Shown piece after piece: positions 10,752 to 19,744 of a DNA stretch of 64,000 bases. The position numbers and the translations under genes were made by a program. Position 1 is the stretch's first letter; the number at the start of each line of letters is the position of its first letter. This stretch comes from Canna indica (taxonomy: Eukaryota; Streptophyta; Magnoliopsida; Zingiberales; Cannaceae): NCBI GenBank assembly GCA_034359265.1, contig CP136896.1, positions 13,361,501-13,425,500 on the forward strand. The letters run 5' to 3'. The notes under the pieces were generated by a model. It had not been told where the DNA came from and did no database searches. It saw only the letters and a program-made list of their open reading frames with translations.

Positions 10752-10960
10752 CACTACAAAAAATAATTAAAAAAATTAACATTTCGGAGCCGATACCTCA
10801 TATGGGTGTTGGTTTCCTAAAATTTATTACCCTAATTTAGGTCAGGGTATTTGATTGGGGTAACCAACGCCATTATTTGGCACCCGTTTTTATAAAATCG
10901 ACGCTAGATCTGGTTGACACTAGTCTCCTATATATCGACTTCAGTTCTAGTGTTGGTTTT
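10752..10960. mobile_element. CACTA-like end in copy B
   Basis: It begins CACTACAAAAAATAATT and carries the same GGTAACCAACGCC and CGACGCTAGATCT motifs as 7823-8035. After about 10945 the two copies diverge. Confidence 0.45.
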
Positions 10961-11032
10961 TATGAAACATGCACCAATTGGTTAATTGGTGTTGATTTTC
11001 TTGGTTAATCTCACACCTGTAGTTAGTTTTTT

Positions 11033-11391
11033 GGGAAAAGGGCCAAATTTGCCCTTGAAGTATTGAAAAAGGTGCAAATTTGTCCATCAACTATGTTTTT
11101 TTATCAAAATTATCATCGACGTTACATAATTGGATCATTTTTGCCCTTCTCGTTAACGGAAGTCCACGTCAGCAAACGAAATCCCACGTGGCAAGTGCAG
11201 CTCGGCTACATAAGATGCCACGATGGAAAATGACATGTGGCAATTTATGTAGTGACAAGGATAATTTTGGCCCAAAATATATTTAAAGAGGCAAATCTAA
11301 ACCTTTTTCAATACTTTAGGGGCAAATTTGTACCATTTTCAATACTTCAGGGGCAAATTTGCACGTTTTTTAAAATTTTGCCTATTTTCCT
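11033..11391. mobile_element. MITE, first of an inverted pair
   Basis: It starts GGGAAAAGGGCCAAATTTG and ends with an inverted counterpart, AAATTTTGCCTATTTTCC; repeated GGGGCAAATTTG words occur near both ends. The centre, with CCACGTCAGCAAACG and GCAGCTCGGC, occurs inverted at about 12120-12190. No clear TSD is visible. Confidence 0.6.
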
Positions 11392-11974
11392 TGAATAAAA
11401 TATATATAGTGCCCAAATAACGTGTTTTATGTTCATTGCACGATTTCTACAAGTTTGGTTTCTATCTTAGAATTTGAACAAATACTTTAGTAAAATTTTT
11501 GAGAAATATAAATTTTAAAGATGAAACAAGAATAATATTCAAAAAGATATTTCTTAATTACTAAAATAAAAACATGATTAAATTTAATTATTAGTAACTG
11601 GTCCGGCCCGACCCGAAAGTTCGGGGATAATCCCGTCCCAATTCGAAACCGGGACGAGACTGGGACAAAATTACGATGCTTCATATTTGGGACTAAGACT
11701 GGGACACATATTTGCGTCCCGACTCAAAATTGGGACGAGATCGAGACATACCAAATCTCGACCCATCCGACCTGAACTAACCCCTACTATGTTGGTTGGT
11801 TTCTTATTACAATGATAAGTGACTAAAGTTGTTCATATCTTTGAGTAAACACTTCAGTTACAATACAAAGTATAATTGTCAAGCTTATATTTTTTTGATT
11901 TTGGTAAAGATGATATCAACATCATTCTTATAGTGTTAATTAAAATCACATTAATGATAATAATATATATATAA
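11392..11974. other. spacer with a fragment of another MITE
   Basis: It is AT-rich and non-coding. Near 11600-11790 is a GC-richer block with repeated GGGACGAGA words, starting GGTCCGGCCCGACCCG and ending CTAACCCCTA. It resembles the inside and one end of a hAT MITE of the kind at 27334-27923. Confidence 0.4.
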
Positions 11975-12306
11975 AATGATTAAATTTGCTCCTGAAGTAT
12001 CGAAAATGGTACAAATTTGCCCCTAAAATATTAAAAAAGGTTCATATTTGCCCCTTTAAATATGTTTTGGGCTAAAATTATCCTTGTCACTACATAATTG
12101 TCACATGTCATTTTCTATCGGCATCTTATGTGGCCGAGCTGCACTTGCCATGTGGGATTCCGTTTGCTGACGTGGACTTCCGTTAACGAGAAGGGAAAAA
12201 ATAATCCAATTATATAACATTGATGGTAATTTTGATAAAAAACATAGTTGATGGACAAATTTATATATTTTTCAATACTTCAAGGGGCAAATTTAAACCT
12301 TTTCCC
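11975..12306. mobile_element. MITE, second of an inverted pair
   Basis: It is the reverse-complement relative of 11033-11391: it ends CAAATTTAAACCTTTTCCC and contains GCTGACGTGGACTTCCGTTA and GCCGAGCTGCACTTGCC. The two copies could pair to form a hairpin of roughly 330 bp arms with a 0.6-kb loop. Confidence 0.65.
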
Positions 12307-12837
12307 TATCATATCGTCTATAAAGTGAGATTTGGAAAAATAATTCAAATCAAAGTCAAATAATTATTTCTTTATTCATAATAATTGATTTATTCCCACC
12401 TCATGGGAGATGAAAATTGGAATCAAAATTTTCTTTTATACAAACGCCAAAAGCAATGGAACCGGTATTTAATATAAATATTTTAAAAAATCAGATATGG
12501 ACGCTAATACTAGCTTTGGTATCTCAATTTATTATTTATAAAGCTTCGACTTCAATTTATTTATTTTTAAAATTGTCTAAATTTTGATTTATTCATCTCA
12601 TCAATGTCGATATTTCAATTGAAAATGACGCCGATTTATTAACTTTTTGCAGGTTGCGACAGGGGTGTTTGAAAAGAAAATTATTGGTGTGCAGTAGTTT
12701 ATTTTTAGGGTATGGAAGTGGATGTTAGATTGAACATGGCAACAACTGCGTTGCCAAATATAATGGGTGCTATGAGTGTAAAGGCTTAAGTGAACTTTGA
12801 TTGGGCTACAAACACTTTTCACAAATTTGGGCTCTCA
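12307..12837. other. no gene or element recognised
   Basis: It is AT-rich, with no inverted ends seen. The 73-codon minus-strand open stretch at 12601-12822 has no recognisable domain. Confidence 0.5.
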
Positions 12838-13480
12838 TAGGAGCATGTTTACTTTATAAAATAAAAGAAGATAAAATTAAAAGTGGATTAATATCTATTA
12901 TTTGTTTAGTGCATGAATTAAAAAAAAATAGAAATATAAGAATATAAAATTAATATTATATTCTATGTAGAACGAATTTAAAAATTTTATATCTAATCAT
13001 CCATCATTTGTTATCCAATCCAATCATATCCTGTCCAATGTAGCAAACATACCCTGATGCATATTTGCTTCGTAGGATAAGAGATGATATGATTAGGGGT
13101 GGACTAATATTCATTGTTTGTTTAGTGCATGAATTAGAAAAAAAATAAAAATAAATGAATATAAAATTAGTATTATATCCGATGTACATCGAATTTAAAT
13201 AATTCATATCTAATCATCCCTCATTTATTATCTAATCTAATAATATTCTATTCAATGAAGCAAACATACCATAGTGATATGTTTGCTTCATTGGATATGA
13301 TAGGATTGGATTGGATAATAAATGAAGGATGATTGAATATGATTTTTTTAAATCCGATGTACATTGAAATTCAATATTCTTCTATTCATATTTTCTTCTA
13401 ATCTATGCACTAAACAAATAATGGATATTAATCAATTCTCTATCATATTCTCCCTTATCCTATGAATCAAATATACCCTA
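12838..13480. mobile_element. cluster of three Tourist-like MITEs
   Basis: Three related units of about 205-215 bp lie at roughly 12838-13056, 13057-13272 and 13273-13480, the third inverted. Each carries a GCATGTTTGCTTCATAGGAT-like end, a TTTAGTGCATGAATT core and a CAAACATACCC end. A fourth copy lies at 17050-17272. Ends and TTA-type flanks fit PIF/Harbinger (Tourist) MITEs. Confidence 0.65.
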
Positions 13481-13482
13481 GG

Positions 13483-13737
13483 GCCATGTTTGTTTTGCAG
13501 GATATGATTTAGATGAGATATGATTTAAGGTGGATAAAAATATGATATAAATCTAAGAAGATTTTTTGAAATCTTATCCTATATTTGTTTTGGTATAGGA
13601 TAAAAACTAGCGGTGAATTTGGGCCAAAATAAATCCATCCAATATCCGGCCCGATTCATATCCATTGTTGCAGCAAACAATGGATTAAATTTTAAAATCC
13701 AATCCATCTCCTTAATCCATCGAAGCAAACGAGGCCT
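13483..13737. mobile_element. MITE with GGGCCATGTTTG ends
   Basis: The left end is GGGCCATGTTTGTTTTGCAG; the right end, inverted, is GGCCTCGTTTGCTTCGATGG. Both sides are flanked by CTA. It is related in style to the Tourist cluster immediately to its left. Confidence 0.5.
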
Positions 13738-13752
13738 AGGTGTATTTATTTA

Positions 13753-14595
13753 AGGGAGAAGTGCAGATTTGGTCAATTTTTTGGACTTTGATCATATAAG
13801 TTTTATTTTGGTATTTTCAGTCATATAAGTTTACTCCGTAGTACATATTTGGTTCTATCCGTGACGGTCCGTTAACTCTCCGTCAATTTGGACTAACGTC
13901 GTTCATACACGTTGACAGATTTGGTCATATAAGTTTCATTTTGAAATTTTCAGTCATATATGTTTGTCGCGTAGCACATATTTGGACCTATATATTTACC
14001 CCGTAGCATAAATTTATTTCAATATATTTGTCTCATAGCACAAATTTGATCATATCCGTGATGGTCCGTACGTTAACTCTCCGTCCACGAAAAAATAAAT
14101 GGCGTTATGTCCATGTTGACGGAGATAACGGACCATAATGAATAAGACCAAATCTATGTTAGAAAGCAAACTTATATATGTTATGGAGCAAATCTATGTT
14201 ACGGAGTTAACATACCAACTTGTCTATATGTCAGTCCGTCATATTGATTTGGTTCAATTTTTTTTTTTTTTGTGGACGAAGAGTTAACGGACCGTGGTAC
14301 AGGGCAAATATATAGGACTGAAAATCTGTGCTACGGGACAAATATATAAGACCAAATATGTGCTACAGAGCAAACATATATGACTGAAAATTTCGAAATA
14401 AAATTTATAGGACCAAATCTGTCAACGTGTATGAACGGCGTTAGTTCACATTGACGAAGAGTTAACGGATCGTCACGGATAAGACCAAATCTATACTAAG
14501 GAGCAAACTTATAAGACTGAAAATACCAAAATGAAACTTATAAGATTAAAGTTCAAAAAATTAAAACCTTATAAAGCTAAATCTGCACTTCTCCC
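13753..14595. mobile_element. 842-bp fold-back MULE-type MITE
   Basis: The termini are GGGAGAAGTGCAGATTTGG and AAATCTGCACTTCTCCC. ATTTATTTA is duplicated at 13744-13752 and 14596-14604 (9 bp; one extra A at the left boundary). Almost the entire length is an inverted repeat: the GACGGTCCGTTAACTCTCCG block of the left arm returns inverted in the right arm, and AACGTGTATGAACGGCG pairs with its partner near 13895-13915. No coding frame is seen. Confidence 0.8.
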
Positions 14596-14604
14596 ATTTA
14601 TTTA

Positions 14605-14948
14605 ATGTGGCACATCCTATTTTTGGGAGTTGACTTTAGAGTTTGCATCTTGTTTACAATATTGTACCAAAACATAAGCTCCAAATGTGACAATGGTTTA
14701 AAGAACATATCAATGAAGTTGCAAAATGGGTAATACGTAGTTTGCTTTTAGAAGGTCAACCATGATTATCGTGGGTGTGAAAACAAAAGCTCCATTAGTT
14801 GTGACTCAAAGAAAGTTTAGGTTGAGTTGCAATGTAGCTTTAGAGAATGTCATATGTTGATGTTGTGGTACATTACATACATGGTATATATAAGGCCCAA
14901 CCCATTCTCCAAGTCCATGATCTCATCTCATAGTCCAAACTTCAGAAA
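14605..14948 (+). promoter_or_regulatory. promoter-like unique segment
   Basis: No repeat is recognised here. TATATATAAG at 14885-14894 is followed 55 bp later by an ATG (14949-14951), the spacing of a plant TATA promoter with a short leader. The reading frame after the ATG stops at once and runs into a MITE-like segment, so if this was a gene start it is cut. Weak evidence. Confidence 0.2.
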
Positions 14949-14984
14949 ATGACAAAACTGTAATTGGGTTGCAAGAATCATTTA

Positions 14985-15200
14985 AGAAAAAAAAAATAAT
15001 GAATTTGACTCAAACTTTAGTGAAATTAACGAATCTAACGTAACTTTTAATTTGCATCAATTCTAACCCGAAGAGTCGACGGTGGGATATAATTTGTGTA
15101 AATTCGTAACTTCGGATTAGAATTAGTGCAAATTAAAAATTGAGTTAGATTTGTTAATTAATTTCGCCAAAATTTAAGTTAGATTTAATAATTATGCCCT
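14985..15200. mobile_element. fold-back MITE-like segment
   Basis: GAAATTAACGAATCTAACG and TTAATTTGCATCAATTCTAA on the left arm return inverted as TTAGAATTAGTGCAAATTAA and GATTTGTTAATTAATTTCG on the right arm. The right end reads ATTATGCCC. Boundaries are approximate. Confidence 0.5.
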
Positions 15201-15740
15201 TTTAAAAAAAATTAATTCGACTCGTGAACTGATTCAATCGACCTAAAAAATTTAGGTTATTTTGGATTCAATTTGAGTTTTTATTTTTTTCTTTTTCTTT
15301 CAAAAGTTTTTGGTTTAATTTGGATTTTGATGTTTTCTTATGTAATCTAAAGTAAATGACACGAATCAAACTATATATTAAGTACTATATTTATGTACTT
15401 AATTAGTGATTGTGGTGTTTGTGATTTTGTTGGGTGAATTACTATAATTTGGACATATCAATTTACTAATTAAAATATTTCATATTTATTAGATTTTTAA
15501 AAGTGTATATAAATTTAAATATTCGTTGGAACAAATCTTGTAAAGTGAAATCTTTTTAACTATAAATTTTACATATTTAAGTTTTTTTTCTTTGAAGAAT
15601 AGCTTATCGTTTGAAAATGGATTTAAGAATCAAACCAATTTTGTGACATACAAAATTCCAAAAGAATTTTTTTTTCTTTGAATTTTCTTTAACAGATTTT
15701 TTTTGAATTAAGGGGTTAATCAAATCGAATCATTTATAAG
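15201..15740. other. AT-rich interval without recognised feature
   Basis: I see no element ends or reading frame of note. Confidence 0.5.
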
Positions 15741-16054
15741 TATTAAGAAATTAGTGGGTCTAACTCCATCCCAAAAGCTAGCTCGAGGAGAGAGGACTGC
15801 CCAAATAATTTAAAGGCTATTTTGATTATATCCTTAAACAATGTGGGACTTTAACACACCCCTCACGTCGAGCGTGGAGTTTGCAGGACTGAACATCTAC
15901 ATATGACACAATACAACCATGGGATAGACTCTGATATCTTGTTAAAAAATTAGTGGACATCTATATCCCAAAAGCCAGCTCAAGAGAGGAGGACAGTCTA
16001 AACTTATATAAAAGCTACCTTGGCCATATTTTTAAACAATTTGGGACTTTAACA
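15741..16054 (-). mobile_element. TRIM (miniature LTR retrotransposon)
   Basis: Two LTRs of 116 and 115 bp (15741-15856 and 15940-16054) flank only 83 bp. The LTRs share AATTAGTGG, ATCCCAAAAGC and GGGACTTTAACA. On the minus strand a primer-binding site (ATATCAGAGTC at 15927-15937, tRNA-iMet type) directly follows the right LTR, and a purine tract GTGAGGGGTG precedes the left LTR. Flanks ATAAG (15736-15740) and ACAAG (16055-16059) form a 5-bp TSD with one mismatch. A solo LTR of the same family is at 34547-34662. Confidence 0.85.
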
Positions 16055-16489
16055 ACAAGCAAATATGGAAGAATAATTATTACTTACCTTAGTGCGTCAT
16101 TCTCCTTTATAAGGCTCCTCTCAGTTTCATAAGAAACACAAAATATTCCTTATCAAACTTAAAGCAACTAGTTAAAATAATCATATTGCAGGCATAGAGG
16201 GAGTGATATTTTGCCCTTTCTTTAAGCTTTGTAATTTCTTCAGCAAAGATATGTTGTTGAAAGAATGTAATACATGTGAGTCAAAGCCTATAAGATGTGA
16301 TGGATATCAAGAAAAAAAACAGAGTGTCATTTGTTTTCTTTGAAGAGAAAAAACTTGCATTTATTTCAAGAGAATTGAAGAATAAGTATGCATTTAGGAG
16401 AGGAGGTAAGAAAAGAAAGAAAAAAGAAAGTAAGAGCAGAAATCAAACAATCATGTGTGAAAAGGAAAAGACACTGTAAGAAAAACACC
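16055..16489. other. no gene recognised
   Basis: AT-rich and purine-rich around 16300-16440. The overlapping short open stretches on both strands show no domain; part may be the 3' tail of the LINE fragment to the right. Confidence 0.4.
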
Positions 16490-17045
16490 CTATGTCTAGG
16501 TGGTGAGATTGTAGTAGGTAGTAGCCTTGACAACAAGAGCAGTGCTTGAGCTTGCCGAATTTTGGAAACAAAGGAGGTTCCTCTCAAACCAGATGAACCA
16601 ACATCAAGAATGAGGCGGAGCTCGTTCCAGAGTCTCCAATGCAGTGGGAACCATACGTCTCCAATTGTGACAATGAAGCAGTGTCACCCTTCGCAGGAGA
16701 AAGTGCAGCTCTTAAAGATATGGTCATGCGATTCAGAATGCTCATCACAAAGGGGACAAGAAGTATTCACCGAAATATCCATTCATAAGAGTCTATCTCT
16801 AGTGAGGAGTCTTTTCTTGGTCTTGATCCACCCAAAAATGAAAATCATTGGGGGAATGTTTGACTACCAAAAGAAAGTGTAAATTGTCTTTTATTCCCCG
16901 AAAGTGAGCAACCAATAAAGTGATCGCTTGGAGAAAAGTCATTCCTTGGTCCAATTCGAGTGTAGTAGGTCAGCTCCAGTAGAGTAGGTTGAGGAGTCTA
17001 TAAAGGAAGAGAAGTATAGGTTCCAGCCCTCAAAATTCCCCACTG
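16490..17045 (-). pseudogene. LINE fragment: zinc-finger end of reverse transcriptase ORF
   Basis: On the minus strand the reading frame contains NTSCPLCDEHSESHDHIFKS, followed by CTFSCEG: the C-x2-C and H-x3-H-x5-C arrangement of the zf-RVT domain found at the C-terminus of plant L1-type LINE ORF2. Stops and frameshifts surround it. No reverse transcriptase core is present, so only a 3' piece remains. Confidence 0.65.
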
Positions 17046-17049
17046 ATCA

Positions 17050-17272
17050 GTTATGGTATATTTACTTTAATAGATTTGATAGGATTGGATTGGATAATAA
17101 ATGATGAGGTATTGAATATAAATTTTTTAAATCCATTGTACATCGGATATAATATCAATTTTATATTCTTCTATTTCATTTTCTTCTAATTCATGCACTA
17201 AACAAACAATGAATATTAATCCATCCCTAATCATATCCTATCTTATTCTATGAAGCAAACATGCCCTTAGGG
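17050..17272. mobile_element. Tourist-like MITE, fourth copy
   Basis: It is related to the units at 12838-13480: TAGGATTGGATTGGATAATAA, TTCATGCACTAAACAAACAA, and the end ATGAAGCAAACATGCCC. It is flanked by TTA on both sides (GTTATGG at left, CCCTTAGG at right), as expected for PIF/Harbinger MITEs. Confidence 0.65.
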
Positions 17273-17560
17273 TATTTGTTAGCCAAGCGAGATCCTCTCC
17301 TCCAATTATCCGTCCACAGCTTTATGTTTAAACCCTCCCCGACCGGAAAAGGAGTCTCATTAGAATTTACTTTTCTTTTTCTGACTTTTCTTAGGGTCTC
17401 TCCGACTGATTGCCTAGTTCATGCCATACCTCCGCTGAGCACATTTCAAGCTTTCACCGAATCACTTCCAACAGCAAAAAGTACTCTTGCATTAGAACTT
17501 GCGATCACTGTTAATAGGAAAGGCTTAGTGTCTATCAACAAATAGAACAGAACCTTTTGT
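17273..17560 (+). other. unidentified segment, composition unlike its neighbours
   Basis: It is a balanced-composition stretch in AT-rich surroundings, open on the plus strand (17261-17545). The translation ends TLALELAITVNRKGLVSINK. I do not recognise a domain. It has the look of organellar DNA, but this is an impression only. Confidence 0.25.
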
Positions 17561-18138
17561 AAGCTGCAATTAATTCAATTAATTTTCTTCACCATGTTAG
17601 TGGATTCAGTATTTTTGAATATTGGAGATGCATATATACATATGATAAAACAAAGGTGTTAAAAGATTTTTCTCTTTCATACACAAGATAGTTGGTCTTA
17701 TTGATTTCACTAAATTATACATTCTGAAAGCTAATAACAAGAATGCAATTCCAATTTTTCCACTTCAGCAATAATCCATCATTGTTGATCCTCTCTCATA
17801 TATTCCCTCTTCTTTTACTTTTCTATAGTCATTGAACACCACTATACAGAAACTAAAATAATTAATATTGAGCTTTCTAGGCCTCCAAAATTTTAGTATT
17901 TGCAAATGATAGTGTATCAGAGCATCCAGAGTATGTTCCATAAGCTAAAATAAAATATTACTAACTTAATTACTTTTACTAATTTCTTAAAACTCTTTCT
18001 AAATCTCAATAAATAATTATTTTCTTATATTATATTTGGTGGTAGAGGGAAGGTCTACTCTGACCATAAAGGGATACATATATAATTTAGCCTACATGAA
18101 GGGGCTTTACATGTAATTTTTTCAAAAATAAATTATTT
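17561..18138. other. no gene or element recognised
   Basis: AT-rich. Ends at the insertion site of the solo LTR. Confidence 0.5.
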
Positions 18139-18218
18139 TGTTGGTCGAGTGGCCAAACTAGAGGGGGTGAATAATGTGTCTACTATAAATTGAGCCTAAT
18201 GTTAATTTAAATTGTTTA

Positions 18219-19730
18219 TGTGTGCGAAATGGCGACACTAGAGGGGGGAGAATAGTGTGTTTACTAATTCAATTAGACTAAATTCAATTTTAAACGATTA
18301 CTTAGATCGATTAACCGATTTGCAATTTGATGATTAGATGCGGAAGTTTATAAATGATAAAGTAATTAAGCACAACAATAAATCAATGCAAATACAGAAT
18401 TTATAGTGGTTCGGCCCCAATGCCTACTCCACTACCTAAGCACACCGCTTAGGATTTTCCAAATTAGTTTTACTAGATTAATTTACGTTTCCCTTACACA
18501 CGAGGACTTTTCACCGAAGAGATGCACTCTCGACCTAAGACACTTCCACACCCGGAAGTCACCGCCTTCTTATCGAGAGTTCTCTTTCACCTTAACCCTA
18601 AGGGACAACTAAACTAATCCTAGTAAACACTACGTTTACACAAGTGGCTTTACTCATTTTCACTAAGGATACCACTTCCACACAAGACCTAACACAAGGT
18701 CTTTACACACACAGATAAAATAGTTAAAATAACAATAAAATTATAATTTAAAAGAGCTTAATATAAAACCAATAGTAAATGTTTCTTTCACAGCCTTAGA
18801 ACCTCCAACTCGCCGAGGGAATAGCTCGAGTCAATTTCTGAGTTGAGGAGCAAAGTGTGCGCAAGAAGGTGTTCGCGGAAGTAGCAGAGCACGCTTCGAT
18901 TTTTCTTTGGAAGGCTTAAATCCCTTCTTAAATGCTCAATAAAATCTGTAGAAATTAGGGAAGAAGGTTAAATGAAGTATATGAGGGTGTATTTATAACC
19001 TCGTGAAGAAATGATAGCTCAACGGATAGTTTTCTATCCGTTGCAGGCCGCTAGTCGAATGGTCGGTCGACCGGTCCTTCGATCGCTGCAATTTTCCATG
19101 TGGTCGGTCGACTGCCAGACGCCACTGCTCATTCCGAAGGTCGACCCATCGGTCGATCGACGTGATCTCGCATCTCGGGTATTCGCAGGTCGGTTGACCG
19201 CTCGGTCGACCGCCAACCTTACTGCCCATTTTGGGCTTTGGTCGGTCGACCGCCCGACGCAAGAAACTTATGATTTTACTTTCGATCGACCGACGCAAGC
19301 TGCGTCTGCAGCTAGCCTTAGTCCGGTCGATCTCTAGGGCTACTGCCTATTTCTTACCCTATTCGGTCGATCGACTGGTCGACCGAACCTAGGCTGAGTT
19401 TGTTTGTCAACCGATTTCTTCCGCGCTTCATTTCCGGATTTCGGCTTTCAACGCACATCATCTTGGAGAGCTCTCATGTGAACTTTGAGTCCGTCCAATG
19501 TGACTTTGGTGCACGCGTCGCTCTTCGAGAAGTTTTCGTCACGAACCCGAGAGCGACGATCAATGTCCTTTCGATTTTTGATTTCTTCAATTTTTCCGAT
19601 CGAGGGCATCGAACGCTAATTGATATGGAACCTGAAACATATTCTCAATGAAATCATTAGTCACATGTTTGTTATCATCAAAACCATCAAAACCGAGATT
19701 AAGGATAAGGTTGAAAACCTACAGCCAACA
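18219..19730 (-). repeat. 3' LTR of the SIRE-type element (1512 bp)
   Basis: It begins TGTGTGCGAAATGG and ends CTACAGCCAACA. It pairs with 24613-26089 over its full length, with scattered substitutions and small indels. A region rich in GGTCGGTCGACCG words lies at about 19050-19390. Confidence 0.9.
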
Positions 19731-19744
19731 ATCTCCCCCTTTTT
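19731..19744 (-). other. polypurine tract
   Basis: Plus-strand ATCTCCCCCTTTTT is the complement of the plus-strand-synthesis primer, immediately next to the 3' LTR. Confidence 0.8.

Larger units (their letters stand above)
8110..10945 (+). repeat. direct duplication, copy B (split by the Pack-MULE)
   Basis: TATAAATTTTTAAGTGG at 8117 begins the copy, which is interrupted after TTATTTTTA at 8153 and resumes with the duplicated TTATTTTTA at 10094. It continues through TTGATTCTATTTTATCC, the hAT MITE and the CACTA-like end. Removing 8154-10093 plus one TSD restores colinearity with copy A at 6920. Confidence 0.75.

Noticed and set aside
19011..19337. Open frames on both strands in the SIRE LTR
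   Set aside because: They arise from GGTCGGTCGACCG repeats in the LTR; the counterpart LTR at 25376-25657 has the same non-coding pattern.
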